Program-made: the position numbers and the translations under genes
NCBI GenBank assembly: GCA_965197865.1
Contig: CBDANZ010000005.1
Location: 620,001 to 684,000, forward strand
From: CBDANZ01 sp965197865
GTDB lineage: Bacteria; Acidobacteriota; Vicinamibacteria; Vicinamibacterales; CAVVIG01
DNA: 64,000 bases
Direction of reading: 5' to 3'
The notes under the pieces: generated by a model
What the model was told of the DNA's origin: nothing
Database searches by the model: none
The model's input: only the letters and a program-made list of their open reading frames with translations
Part shown: one piece after another, positions 26,996 to 36,064 of the stretch
Layout: each line of letters begins with the position of its first letter
How positions within the stretch are numbered: position 1 is the stretch's first letter

Positions 26996-28135
26996 CTAGC
27001 ATCGCCTCGCGAGGATTTCTTCGTAATACGACTCGTACAGCGGCACGACCTTCGACTCGCAGTGCCGCTCGTGCGCGATCCGGCCGGCCGCCTCGGCCGC
27101 ACGGCGGTGCAGCGCCTGGTCGGTGAGGAGCCGAAGTGCCGATCGAGCCATGCCGTGCAGATCCTCCGGCGCATGCAGGAAGCCTGTGGCGCCGTCCTCG
27201 ATGACTTCCGTCAACCCGCCGACGCGGGACGCGACGACCGGAACCTCGCACGCCATCGCTTCCAGCGCTGCAAGGCCAAAGCTCTCCTGGGTCGACGGCA
27301 GCAGGAATACGTCGGCGGCCGACAGCAGCGGCACGACTTGATCTTGTTCGCCTAGAAACTCCACGTCGTCGGCGACGCCAAGCGTTCTGGCCAGACGCGA
27401 CGCGTCGAAGAGCTCCGGGCCGTCGCCCACCATCAGCAGCCGAGCCGGGATCTGCTGGTGGACTTCGGCGAAGATCTCAACGACGGCTGTGATGCGCTTC
27501 ACAGGGCGGAAGTTGGACACGTGGATCAGAATCTTCTGACCCTCCGGCGCCAGCGTCTCGCGCAGATGGTTGATGTTGCTGCGGCGATGGATCGTGCAGT
27601 CGATGAAATTTGGAATCACTCGGATGTCGCACGTGACGCCGAGCTCGCGAAGCGTATCCGCCTTCAGGCTCTTGGAGACCGCTGTCACCCCGTCCGACTG
27701 CTGAATGCAAAAGGCGACGGTCTCGGAATACGAGCGGTCGCTTCCAAGCAGCGTAATGTCGGTGCCGTGCAACGTGGTGACCAAGCGAGGTACCGACGGA
27801 CTGTGACCTGCCGCGAGAATCTGTCGCGCCAGGTATCCGGCTGTCGCGTGCGGGATCGCGTAGTGCGCGTGCACGATATCGAGCCGCTCGTTACGCGCCA
27901 CCTGGACGATCTTGTTGGCCAGCGACAGCAGGTACTGAGGCTCTCGGAACAGCGGGTACGACGGTGTTTCGACACGATGAAACCAAAGCCCCGGCTGGTA
28001 GTCGCCCAGCCGCGCCGGCGTGTCGCTGCTGATCACGTAGACATGATGGCCGCGCGTAGCGAGCACCTTGCCGAGCTCGGTGGCGATAATGCCGCTTCCG
28101 CCGATCGACGCGTAGCAAACGATGCCGATGTTCAT
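26996..28135 (-). CDS. bshA: N-acetyl-alpha-D-glucosaminyl L-malate synthase
   Basis: 379 residues, a GT4 glycosyltransferase making the first intermediate of bacillithiol. Family features: 'GIVCYASIGGSGIIATELG', 'HAHYAIPHATAGYLA', 'LVTTLHGTDITLLG', 'HVSNFRPVKR' and the 'STQESFGLAALEAMACEVPV' donor-site region. The ATG at 28135 overlaps the bshB1 stop by 4 bp; a 21-residue in-frame extension is discarded. The bshC ligase is not in the window. Confidence 0.95.
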   Translation of the reverse strand: MNIGIVCYASIGGSGIIATELGKVLATRGHHVYVISSDTPARLGDYQPGLWFHRVETPSYPLFREPQYLLSLANKIVQVARNERLDIVHAHYAIPHATAGYLARQILAAGHSPSVPRLVTTLHGTDITLLGSDRSYSETVAFCIQQSDGVTAVSKSLKADTLRELGVTCDIRVIPNFIDCTIHRRSNINHLRETLAPEGQKILIHVSNFRPVKRITAVVEIFAEVHQQIPARLLMVGDGPELFDASRLARTLGVADDVEFLGEQDQVVPLLSAADVFLLPSTQESFGLAALEAMACEVPVVASRVGGLTEVIEDGATGFLHAPEDLHGMARSALRLLTDQALHRRAAEAAGRIAHERHCESKVVPLYESYYEEILARRC

Positions 28136-28833
28136 CGAGGATCCTTGATGAGGCTGGTGCGGACCAGGGGTTGGTGAACGACAATGCCTTCGGCCCACCG
28201 GACACCGACCTCGGCGCCGAACTGCGCGTCGCGGCTCTCAATGAGCTGCCTGAACAGCGGCGAGTTCAGACGGGTCGCGGCCGCTCGAGACTGCGAAAGT
28301 TGAAATTGGCTCGCGTGGCAATCGAGCGCGGCGCACTTGCGATCGTAGCAGTCGGAGACGTCGACGACAAAGGACGGCGCCGCCACGTCGTTGATGAAGT
28401 AGTAGCAGATCCAGTCCGGCTTCCACGCTTCGCCCTTGGCGTCGTAGCGGCGAAGCCCGGCATTGAACGCCGCTTCCGTGAGGACTTCGCTCGCCGCCTC
28501 GTGATCCGGGTGGCGATCGGACCAATAGGGAATAGCAAGCGTCCGAGGCTGCTGAGCGCGGATGAACGCGACCGCCTGTGCCAGATGGGACGGCTCTTTG
28601 CCGATGCACCGATCGGGCCATCGAAGGTTCTCGCGCCACGCCGCGCCGAGAACCTGGCGTGCGGCCTCCGCTTCGGCGAGCCGCTGCTCCACGGTACCGT
28701 TGCTGCTCATCTCACCCGCGGTCAGATCGCATAGGCCCACGCGCAGCCCGAGCGCGGCATGCCGGGCCACCGTGCCACCGAGTCCGATCTCGATGTCGTC
28801 GGGATGCGGTCCGAACACCAGTAGGTCGATCAT
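28132..28833 (-). CDS. bshB1: Bacillithiol biosynthesis deacetylase
   Basis: 233 residues, PIG-L family. It removes the acetyl group from GlcNAc-malate, the BshA product. Zinc motifs 'GPHPDDIEIGLGG' and 'YWSDRHPDHEAASEV' are both intact, and the compact length fits BshB1. It is translationally coupled to bshA (4-bp overlap). Confidence 0.94.
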   Translation of the reverse strand: MIDLLVFGPHPDDIEIGLGGTVARHAALGLRVGLCDLTAGEMSSNGTVEQRLAEAEAARQVLGAAWRENLRWPDRCIGKEPSHLAQAVAFIRAQQPRTLAIPYWSDRHPDHEAASEVLTEAAFNAGLRRYDAKGEAWKPDWICYYFINDVAAPSFVVDVSDCYDRKCAALDCHASQFQLSQSRAAATRLNSPLFRQLIESRDAQFGAEVGVRWAEGIVVHQPLVRTSLIKDPR

Positions 28834-28860
28834 TCAGTCACCAGTCATCACTCGACTGTT

Positions 28861-30078
28861 TCATCGATTGAACCCGAACACTTCGTCGGCCCGATCCATC
28901 TCGCCGAGATGGTGCCGGAGCAGGAGGCGGCTGGCGAGATACGCGCCGGTGACGCTGTGGCTGGAGTCGCCGAACGCGAAAAGGTGATGGGGGTAGTTGC
29001 GGTGCGGACCGATGTAGGGAAGGCCGTCGGCCGTCTGAGCGTACGAGCATTCCCATCCGTACTCCGGCATGATTCCTGAAATGTCCGGATACAGTGTCGA
29101 CAGCTCGTACATCAATTGCCCCGTGCGCTGAACGATCGTCTTGTCGCGCTGGCGCGACCGCACGTTCTCCGCGTCCGCCCCAGAAATGAGCAGACGCTCA
29201 TCGTCCACCCATCGCACGAGGTGGGGAAGCGGGGCCAAGTCGCGCACCACCAGGGCTCGGCGCCCGAGCCGACTGCGCACTTTGGCGGGCACCGGTTCGG
29301 TCAGCCCGAGATAAGCGCTCTTGAACCAGAAATGCCGTGCAAGCGACTTGAAGAGCGCAGTCGGTACTCCTGTGGCGATGATGACGCGGCGGGTCCTGAT
29401 GGACCCACCTGCGGTCTGCACCTCTGCGGTTCTGCGGGTGAACTTCGAGCGCCTGGCGGGTGACTGTTCGAAGAGCCGGGCGCCCCGCGCGCTAGCCGCG
29501 GCGGCCAGGCCGATGGTCGCGCGATAGGGGTCGAGTGTCGCGCCGTCGCGGCTGCGAATGCCTGCTGTCGCGCTGAGCGCCGTATCGCTCGCGATGGCGC
29601 GCACGTTTGCCAACGAGGCATCGAGGCCGCTGTCGCAGCGTGCCTTCTGTTCGCGCCGAAGGCGCTCCGCCTGCTCCGGCGTCGTTGCAACGAGCAGCGT
29701 GCCTCGCGGCTCGAGATAGCACCTCAGGTTCAGCCGCCGGACGAGCGACGAGAAATCGAGCGCGGCCCGGTGCCACGTCTGCCACGCGTGGCGCGCCGCG
29801 CGGAGCCCGAGGGTCTTCTCGACGTCGATGAAGCTGGCGCCAGGATTATCGCTAGCCCAACCGGTTGAACGTCCGCTGCTGCCCCGCCCGATGTGCCCCT
29901 CTTCGACGAGTGCCACCTTGATGCCGGCGGCCGCGAACGTGTACGCGGTCGCGCAGCCGACAAGGCCGCCGCCGACAATGACGACGTCGATGTCGAGGCG
30001 GCCACGGAGTTGTGGATACGAGGGAACGCGGGACTTCGGGAACCGGTCGATCCATGGGGAACGGCCGTACTTGGTCAT
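28861..30078 (-). CDS. FAD-dependent oxidoreductase, DAO family
   Basis: 405 residues. The dinucleotide-binding start 'DVVIVGGGLVGCATAYTFAA' and second site 'IRTRRVIIATGVPT' place it in the D-amino-acid oxidase/glycine oxidase-like family; the end 'LFAFGDSSHSVTGAYLASRL' is the C-terminal FAD segment. The substrate is unknown. It lies 27 bp upstream of bshB1 on the same strand and overlaps the downstream half of the repair gene (30075) by 4 bp, so ogt-like, oxidoreductase, bshB1 and bshA may be one transcript. Confidence 0.88.
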   Translation of the reverse strand: MTKYGRSPWIDRFPKSRVPSYPQLRGRLDIDVVIVGGGLVGCATAYTFAAAGIKVALVEEGHIGRGSSGRSTGWASDNPGASFIDVEKTLGLRAARHAWQTWHRAALDFSSLVRRLNLRCYLEPRGTLLVATTPEQAERLRREQKARCDSGLDASLANVRAIASDTALSATAGIRSRDGATLDPYRATIGLAAAASARGARLFEQSPARRSKFTRRTAEVQTAGGSIRTRRVIIATGVPTALFKSLARHFWFKSAYLGLTEPVPAKVRSRLGRRALVVRDLAPLPHLVRWVDDERLLISGADAENVRSRQRDKTIVQRTGQLMYELSTLYPDISGIMPEYGWECSYAQTADGLPYIGPHRNYPHHLFAFGDSSHSVTGAYLASRLLLRHHLGEMDRADEVFGFNR

Positions 30079-30599
30079 CGTGAGTTATTGTCGACGATCT
30101 CACCTTCAACGCGCTCACGGTTGAGCAGGGCGCGCTTACGGCCGATGCCCCACCGGTAATCGCCGACGCCGCCAGAGGCGGACACCACGCGATGGCATGG
30201 GGTAGCGAGGGCAAGAGGGTTAGCAGCACACGCCCGGGCGACGGCCCTCGCCGCGTCGGGCCGTCCGATCGTGGCCGCCACGTCGGAGTATGAGCGCGTA
30301 TCCTCGTACGGGCCGGCCCCGAGCGCCTTCCAGACCTGCCACTGAAACGCGGTGGCCTCGACGTCGAGCGGCAGTGCGAGACGGGGCCACCTTCCGCCTA
30401 GGTGCGCGACGATTTCGTTGGTCCATCGCGCGAGCCGGCCGCGATCTGGCACGGTGTCCGCCGAGGGGTATTCGCGCGCGAGCGCGCCCTTCAGTTCCCC
30501 GTTCGACGCGCCCATCGCCACCGCACAGACGCCCCCTGTGTTGGCCGCGCCCAGCAGTCTGCCGAGCGGCGAATCCACAATCGTGTGCCCGATTTGCAT
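30075..30599 (-). CDS. Methylated-DNA cysteine S-methyltransferase, Ada-derived
   Basis: 174 residues. The active-site motif 'PLALATPCHRVVSASGGVGD' (PCHRV Cys) and 'FQWQVWKALGAGPYEDTRSY' define an O6-alkylguanine-DNA alkyltransferase. The start 'TIVDSPLGRLLGAANTGGVC' matches the junction region of Ada proteins, and just upstream another frame reads 'VPKLGMTLSTYRRGG', the sequence that precedes this domain in Ada. So it is probably the C-terminal half of an Ada gene now standing alone. It overlaps the FAD gene by 4 bp. Confidence 0.9.
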   Translation of the reverse strand: MQIGHTIVDSPLGRLLGAANTGGVCAVAMGASNGELKGALAREYPSADTVPDRGRLARWTNEIVAHLGGRWPRLALPLDVEATAFQWQVWKALGAGPYEDTRSYSDVAATIGRPDAARAVARACAANPLALATPCHRVVSASGGVGDYRWGIGRKRALLNRERVEGEIVDNNSR

Positions 30600-30663
30600 C
30601 CCGTCCTCCGCGGCGATAGGTTGACAGCGTCATGCCCAGCTTCGGCACGGCGCCCTCGTAGAA
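30600..30663 (-). pseudogene. Ada AraC-domain tail, frameshifted
   Basis: The minus-strand frame encodes 'YEGAVPKLGMTLSTYRRGG' and then leaves frame at the alkyltransferase start. In intact Ada this segment joins the AraC-type domain to the alkyltransferase domain. The rest of the N-terminal half is absent. Confidence 0.65.
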
Positions 30664-30905
30664 CCGGCTGCTCGATCCGTATCTGGCCCCGGTCTGATTG
30701 TTCCGGCGGAGCGATCGATGTCATGTGAAACACTGTGCCGCCGGCAGCACCCGCGCTGTTATCCGTTCCTTTCCTTGCGGTCAAATTCTAGGGCCTTCCA
30801 GACCGCAGATTGCAGGTTTCCGTTTCAGATCGACCATTTCAATCTAAGATTCGCAATCAACGTGAAATGTGCGTTTCAGGAATCCGCATCTGACGAGCTC
30901 ATTTA
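30664..30905. other. Gap upstream of panE
   Basis: Nothing recognised beyond the AT-richer stretch (30775-30895) just before panE, which probably holds its promoter. Confidence 0.3.
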
Positions 30906-31826
30906 GTGCGCATTGTCATTCTCGGTAGCGGCGGCGTGGGCGGGTATTTCGGCGGCCGGCTTGCCGCTGCGGGCGCCGACGTCACGTTCATCGCCCTGGG
31001 CCGACACCTCGCGGCGCTTCGCGAGCACGGCCTGCGTATCGAGAGCCCTCGAGGAAACCTGCACCTGCGCAAGGTCAAGGCCACCGACGACCTTGCCGCG
31101 GTCGGTCCAGCTGACATCGTCTTTTTCGCGGTGAAGCTGTACGACACCCAGGCGGCCCTTCGCCTGCTGCCTTCCCTAATCGGCGGGCAGACGCTGGTCG
31201 TGCCGTTTCAGAACGGCGTGGACAGCGTCGGCGTGCTGGCCGACGCGATCGGACGCGAGCATGTCGCTGGAGGTACCGCATACGTGGCGGCGGTCATCAC
31301 CGAACCCGGGCTTATTCGGCACACTGCGATGGATCGCCTGATTTTCGGGGCGCTCGACGGCGCGCCATCGCCGCTGCTTGAGGAGTTGCTGGGCGCGTGC
31401 CGGAACGCAGGCTTCGAGGCGACGCTGAGCGAGCACATCACGATCGACATTTGGGCGAAGTTCGCGCGCCTGACGGTCTTCAGCGGGATGACGGCGGTCA
31501 CCCGGTGCGCGATCGGTTCCCTGCGCGACGATCCCGAGCTGTCGGCGATGATGAAGGCGGCGCTCCTCGAAGCGATCGCGGTCGCCCGCGGAAGAGGCGT
31601 GCCGCTGCCCGACAACACGTTCGACAACATCGAGGCGGCTGTGTCGGCTCTGCCGCCGAACGCGAGGTCCTCGATGCTCGAGGATCTCGAGCGCGGCCGG
31701 CCGCTCGAGCTGCCGTGGCTGAGCGGTACGGTGGTGCGAATCGGCGGCGAGGTCGGCGTCGCCACGCCAGCCCACCGCTTCATCGCAACGGTCCTCAAAC
31801 CGCACGTCAACGGCTCTCCGCGATGA
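30906..31826 (+). CDS. panE: 2-dehydropantoate 2-reductase family protein
   Basis: 306 residues from a GTG at 30906. Rossmann motif 'IVILGSGGVGGYFGGRLAAA', 'VVPFQNGVDSVGVL', and the C-terminal ketopantoate-reductase segment with 'IWAKFARLTVFSGMTAVTR' and 'SSMLEDLERGRPLELPWLSG' fit the PanE/ApbA family, which makes D-pantoate for coenzyme A. Paralogues acting on other 2-keto acids exist, so the symbol is probable, not certain. It overlaps the following minus-strand acetyltransferase by 20 bp tail to tail. Confidence 0.85.
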   Translation: MRIVILGSGGVGGYFGGRLAAAGADVTFIALGRHLAALREHGLRIESPRGNLHLRKVKATDDLAAVGPADIVFFAVKLYDTQAALRLLPSLIGGQTLVVPFQNGVDSVGVLADAIGREHVAGGTAYVAAVITEPGLIRHTAMDRLIFGALDGAPSPLLEELLGACRNAGFEATLSEHITIDIWAKFARLTVFSGMTAVTRCAIGSLRDDPELSAMMKAALLEAIAVARGRGVPLPDNTFDNIEAAVSALPPNARSSMLEDLERGRPLELPWLSGTVVRIGGEVGVATPAHRFIATVLKPHVNGSPR

Positions 31827-32268
31827 GGGCGTACTGGAGCTGATCGACGATGCGCCCGTCTTTGATGGCGCGGCAGCGGAGGCGCGTCTCGAGAACGTAG
31901 CCGGATTTTTCGAGTACGCGGCACGACGCCGTGTTGTAGGCGAAGGGCGCCGCGAACAGGCGGATCAGATGGCGCCGCTCGATAGCGTAGCGTGTCAGCA
32001 CGCCGAGTGCTTCGGTGGTGATCCCGCGCCCCCAGAACACTTCGCCGAGCCAGAAGCCCATTTCGGCCGACACGTGCTCGACGACCCCCTGCAGCATGGA
32101 TCCGACGCCGCCGACCGGCAGGTCGTCGACGGCAATGGCAAGAAACGTTTCCGGCCGCATCCTAGATGGCGCGCCGCTGATGTCGAGTCCCTCGTTCGGC
32201 ACGCTGCGCGCCTGCAGCGCGGCGCGCAAGTCGTCGGCAATGACGCACCAGGTTGGAACGGGCCGCAC
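31807..32268 (-). CDS. GNAT acetyltransferase, RimJ/RimL-like, N-terminally shortened
   Basis: 153 residues. The C-terminal half is a good RimJ/RimL-type GNAT: 'GFWLGEVFWGRGITTEAL', 'LIRLFAAPFAYNTASCRVLE', 'KSGYVLETRL'. The acetyl-CoA loop reads 'WGRGITTEA'. The first 45 residues do not match the family and the usual N-terminal beta strand and helices are missing, so the gene is probably 5'-truncated. Whether it is translated is uncertain. Confidence 0.6.
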   Translation of the reverse strand: MRPVPTWCVIADDLRAALQARSVPNEGLDISGAPSRMRPETFLAIAVDDLPVGGVGSMLQGVVEHVSAEMGFWLGEVFWGRGITTEALGVLTRYAIERRHLIRLFAAPFAYNTASCRVLEKSGYVLETRLRCRAIKDGRIVDQLQYALIAESR

Positions 32269-32393
32269 TCGACAAGCAACGCGCGGCGATTCTTCGGCGT
32301 CAAGATCGATTCGCTGAAGTTGATGCCGAGACCGGCCAGCAGGCCCCTGTGATCACGCGAGCGAGGTTGATCTTGCCCGTGCGGACTTCCTTG

Positions 32394-32417
32394 GAAGCCA
32401 TTTCATGAAATGGCTTC
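32394..32417. repeat. Perfect 24-bp palindrome downstream of purE
   Basis: GAAGCCATTTCA followed by its exact complement TGAAATGGCTTC. It lies 35 bp after the purE stop. It may act as a terminator, but has no U-tract. Confidence 0.6.
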
Positions 32418-32451
32418 TATCGTATGCGCGGATGTTAGCACTTCGCGTGAC

Positions 32452-32940
32452 TCAAGGCAGCGATTCGCGGAAGACCTGTTCGGCGATTTCGTCGCGGTAC
32501 GCTTGGAGTTTCGCGCGCAGCTCGGGCCGCGATGTAGCGAGAATCGCGACCGCGAGCAGGCCCGCATTGGCCGCTCCGGGGGCGCCGATCGCCACGGTGG
32601 CCACGGGCACGCCTCTTGGCATTTGCACGGTCGAGAGCAGCGAGTCGAGGCCGCTGAGGGCGCTAGCGACCGGCACGCCAATCACCGGCAGCACCGTGTG
32701 GGCTGCAACGACGCCCGCCAGGTGGGCGGCGCCGCCGGCGCCGGCGATGATCACTTCGAAGCCTCGAGCCGCTGCGGTCGCTGCGTATTCGGCCGTCTCG
32801 GCCGGCGTCCGGTGGGCCGACAGAACTCGGGATTCGTGCGCGACGTCAAAGCGGGTCAACATCTCATCGGCCTGGCGCATCGTCTCCCAGTCCGACTTGC
32901 TGCCCATGATGAGGCCGACGAGCGGACGCGTCTCCGGCAT
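32452..32940 (-). CDS. purE: 5-(carboxyamino)imidazole ribonucleotide mutase
   Basis: 162 residues, class I PurE. It converts N5-CAIR to CAIR in purine synthesis. Motifs 'IMGSKSDWETM', 'VLSAHRTPAETAEYA' and 'IAGAGGAAHLAGVVAAHT' with the catalytic His are all seen. purK is not in the window. It is divergent from the M16 peptidase genes, with about 32 bp between. Confidence 0.95.
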   Translation of the reverse strand: MPETRPLVGLIMGSKSDWETMRQADEMLTRFDVAHESRVLSAHRTPAETAEYAATAAARGFEVIIAGAGGAAHLAGVVAAHTVLPVIGVPVASALSGLDSLLSTVQMPRGVPVATVAIGAPGAANAGLLAVAILATSRPELRAKLQAYRDEIAEQVFRESLP

Positions 32941-32972
32941 ATGGGGTTATTGTATGGAATAGAATCCTGTTT

Positions 32973-34337
32973 ATGAAGCGCGGCGTCCTGTTCGTTCTTC
33001 TTCTCGCCTCTCCGACGCTTGCGCAGACACGAACTTCGTCACCGCCCCAGCTCGAGGTGAGCTACGCGCATTTCACGCTTCCAAACGGCCTAGATGTGAT
33101 CCTCCATGAAGACCACAGCGTACCAGTTGTCAGCGTGAATGTCTGGTACCACGTCGGCTCCGCGAACGAGCGCCCCGGACGCACCGGATTCGCGCACCTG
33201 TTCGAGCACCTCATGTTCATGGGTTCGGGACACGTGAAGCCGGGCGAGTTCGACGCGTGGCTCGAAGGCGCCGGCGGTAACAACAACGGATCGACGGACA
33301 ACGATCGGACGAACTACTGGATCAACGCGCCGTCCAACGCGCTCGAGCTCGCGCTGTTTCTTGAATCGGATCGCATGGGGTACCTACTCGACACGATGAC
33401 ACCGCGGACCGTAGACGCGCAGCGCGACGTGGTCAAGAACGAACGGTGGCAGAGCTACGAGAACCGCCCATACGGCGAGGCGGATCTCCTGCTTTCCGAG
33501 ATGCTGTATCCAGAGGGCCACCCGTATCGCTGGCCGGTCATTGGATACATGCCCGACCTGACAGCGGCGAGCTACGAGGACGTGGTGGCGTTCTTCAATA
33601 CGTACTATGCACCTGGAAACGCCAGCCTCGTCGTGGCCGGCGACATCGATTTGGCCGCGGCCCGCGCGCTCGTCGAAAGGTGGTTCAGCGACGTCAAGGC
33701 TGGCGCGGCCGTCGAGCCGATGACCATTCCTGGCCTCGTCCTGAACAACGTGCAGAAGAAAACGATAACAGACCGCGTGCAGCTTCCGCGCCTGTCGCTT
33801 GCGTGGCTCACACCGCGGCGCTTCGAACCTGGCGACGCCGCGCTCGACATCCTGGCAGACGTGCTCAGCGGCGGCAAGAACTCGCGGCTATACAAGCGGC
33901 TCGTCTACGACATGCAGATCGTGCAGAGCGTAGAGGCGTTTCAGGCGTCCCGATCGCTGTCGTCGTACTTCCTGATCGAGGTGACACCGCGGCCGGGCCA
34001 CACAGTTGATGAGGTTCAGAAGGTCATCGACGAAGAGCTTGCAAAGCTTCAGCGCGAGGCACCGACCGATCGTGAGGTCCAGCGCGCCATCAACAAGATC
34101 GAGTCGTCGTTCTACAACCGGATGGAGCGCGTCGGTGGGTTCGGCGGGAAGGCCAACCAGTTGAATGCGTACTTCTCTGCAACAGGCGACCCCGACTGGT
34201 TCAACGAGGACCTCGCCCGCTACCGCGCGCTGTCGCCGTCGGACATCCGTGCGGCTGCCGTCCGGTTTCTGCCGGCAACCCGACGCGTCGAGTTGACGGT
34301 TGTTCCGGAGTCCGGAACAAGCAGTCAGCGACCGTAG
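32973..34337 (+). CDS. M16 family zinc metallopeptidase, catalytic partner
   Basis: 454 residues with a signal peptide ('GVLFVLLLASPTLAQT'). The inverted zinc motif HLFEH in 'TGFAHLFEHLMFMGSGHV', with a downstream Glu about 75 residues later ('DVVKNERWQSYENRPYGEAD'), marks an active M16B enzyme. The second M16 domain starts near 'LYPEGHPYRWPVIGY'. It forms a pair with the following gene, which lacks this motif. Such pairs make heterodimeric periplasmic peptidases. Confidence 0.92.
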   Translation: MKRGVLFVLLLASPTLAQTRTSSPPQLEVSYAHFTLPNGLDVILHEDHSVPVVSVNVWYHVGSANERPGRTGFAHLFEHLMFMGSGHVKPGEFDAWLEGAGGNNNGSTDNDRTNYWINAPSNALELALFLESDRMGYLLDTMTPRTVDAQRDVVKNERWQSYENRPYGEADLLLSEMLYPEGHPYRWPVIGYMPDLTAASYEDVVAFFNTYYAPGNASLVVAGDIDLAAARALVERWFSDVKAGAAVEPMTIPGLVLNNVQKKTITDRVQLPRLSLAWLTPRRFEPGDAALDILADVLSGGKNSRLYKRLVYDMQIVQSVEAFQASRSLSSYFLIEVTPRPGHTVDEVQKVIDEELAKLQREAPTDREVQRAINKIESSFYNRMERVGGFGGKANQLNAYFSATGDPDWFNEDLARYRALSPSDIRAAAVRFLPATRRVELTVVPESGTSSQRP

Positions 34338-34412
34338 ACTACGAAGACACAAGGGAAAGGAAGGCACACGATTGCGCATGGCTGCCGAGTTCTTCGTGCC
34401 TTCGTGGTGAAC
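34338..34412. repeat. Inverted 'cacgaag' repeat pair between the M16 genes
   Basis: 'ctacgaagacacaaggg' at the left and its mirror 'ttcttcgtgccttcgtgg' at the right form an imperfect inverted pair of the dispersed element. The M16 pair therefore has an 86-bp gap instead of the usual overlap. Confidence 0.6.
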
Positions 34413-34423
34413 CGGCACTGGAG

Positions 34424-35878
34424 ATGAGCATACTGATGCGTCCACCTCTTTCAGTAGCCGCACTTATTCTGGTCGGCATCACCCTTTCGGCCCAGTCGCC
34501 CGACCGAAGGCTGCCTCCGGCCTCTGGCCCGGCGCCCGCACTGAAGCTGCCGGTGATTCAGAAGCGCAAGCTGTCGAACGGACTCCCCGTCTGGATCGTG
34601 GAGTTTCACGAGGTGTCGGTCGCGCAAGTGAGCCTGGTCGTCAGCACCGGCAGCGCGGACGACCCGACTGGGAAGTACGGCCTCGCAAGCCTCACGGCCG
34701 CGATGCTGACCGAAGGCGCGGGATCGCGTTCGGCGCTCGAGATTGCCGACGCGATCGACTTCCTGGGTGCGAGCCTCGGCGCCGCAAGCAGCATCGACTT
34801 TTCAGCCGTGCGCCTGCACGTGCCGGTCGCGCGACTCGCCGAGGCGCTGCCGATCATGGGTGACGTCGCCCTCAGACCGACGTTTCCAAACGACGAGCTC
34901 GAGCGGCTACGACAGGAGCGTCTGACCGACCTGCTTCAAGCGCGCGACAACCCGCCGACGATTGCGTCACTCGCCTTCCTTCGGGTCCTCTACGGGCCAA
35001 CCCACCGCTTCGGCACGGTGGCAGCGGGGGACGCGGAAACGATTAAAGCGTTCACGACCCAGGATCTGGCAGGCTTCTATCGAGCGACGTTCCGACCCGA
35101 CCAATCGACGCTCGTGGTTGTGGGCGACGTGGCGCCCGACGCGCTGACGGTGTTGCTCGACTCGCACTTCGGCGCGTGGAAGCCTCAGGCAGCGGCTGCT
35201 CCGGGTGTGACGCTGCCGGCAGCCGAGCAGCCAGCTCGCCGGCGGATCTATCTCGTGGGCAGGCCTGGCGCGCCGCAGTCCCAGATCCGGATTGGGGGGA
35301 TTGGCGTGCCGCGCTCGACGCCTGACTATTTTCCGATCCAGATCATGAACACGATCCTCGGGGGATCGTTCAGCTCGCGCCTCAATCTCAATCTGCGCGA
35401 GCAGCATGGGTACTCGTACGGCGCCTCGTCGGCCTTCGACATGCGTGTGGCGCAGGGGCCCTTCTCGGCGCAGGCCGGCGTGCAGATTGACAGGACCTCG
35501 GAGTCGCTCACCGAGTTCTTCAATGAGCTGAACGGAATCCTGAAAGCGGTGCCGGCCGACGAGCTGACGCGCGCGAAAAACTACGTCGCGCTGCGCTTCC
35601 CGGGAACGTTCGAAACAACCGGCGACATTGCGCGACGGATGGAAGACGCGATCGTGTATCGTCTGTCCGACGATTTCTTCTCGCGCTACGTTCAAAACAT
35701 CGAGGCGGTCACGGCCGCCGACGTCCAGCGCGTCGCGCAGAAATACATTCGGCCCGACCGCTTCGCCGTCATCGTCGTCGGCGACCGTAAGACCATTGAG
35801 CCTGGGATTCGCGCGCTGAATCTCGGACCGATTACCTTCATGACTGTCGACGAGGTCTTCGGAACCGCCACGCGATGA
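34424..35878 (+). CDS. M16 family peptidase, non-catalytic partner
   Basis: 484 residues with a signal peptide. The zinc motif is absent: the equivalent segment reads 'GLASLTAAMLTEGAGSRSA'. The substrate-binding C-domain is retained, with 'LREQHGYSYGASSAFDMR' carrying the Arg/Tyr pair used by the partner of M16B heterodimers. It forms a pair with the upstream catalytic gene. The substrate of the complex is unknown. Confidence 0.9.
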   Translation: MSILMRPPLSVAALILVGITLSAQSPDRRLPPASGPAPALKLPVIQKRKLSNGLPVWIVEFHEVSVAQVSLVVSTGSADDPTGKYGLASLTAAMLTEGAGSRSALEIADAIDFLGASLGAASSIDFSAVRLHVPVARLAEALPIMGDVALRPTFPNDELERLRQERLTDLLQARDNPPTIASLAFLRVLYGPTHRFGTVAAGDAETIKAFTTQDLAGFYRATFRPDQSTLVVVGDVAPDALTVLLDSHFGAWKPQAAAAPGVTLPAAEQPARRRIYLVGRPGAPQSQIRIGGIGVPRSTPDYFPIQIMNTILGGSFSSRLNLNLREQHGYSYGASSAFDMRVAQGPFSAQAGVQIDRTSESLTEFFNELNGILKAVPADELTRAKNYVALRFPGTFETTGDIARRMEDAIVYRLSDDFFSRYVQNIEAVTAADVQRVAQKYIRPDRFAVIVVGDRKTIEPGIRALNLGPITFMTVDEVFGTATR

Positions 35879-36002
35879 TCTCGATCCTGTTGTATTCCCT
35901 CATTGCGAGGCTGCTGGTGGCCGCAGCGGCAGGGGAACCGAGCAGGTCGGCAGAATAGGTAGTGGAAGAGAAACGGGATGAAAATACTTTGCTTTGTCTA
36001 GC

Positions 36003-36064
36003 GCGACCCTGAAAGGGTGGCGCTCCGGGTAGGGCTATCGCCGCCCTGAAAGGGTCGTGCTACG
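36003..36064. repeat. Two 'GCGACCCTGAAAGGGT' palindromes at the symporter 3' end
   Basis: ACCCT-GAA-AGGGT (36006-36018) and CCCT-GAA-AGGG (36044-36054), the second followed by TCGTGCTACGG. The second copy lies inside the symporter coding region and encodes part of its last ten residues ('VRSTTLSGRR'). Confidence 0.75.
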
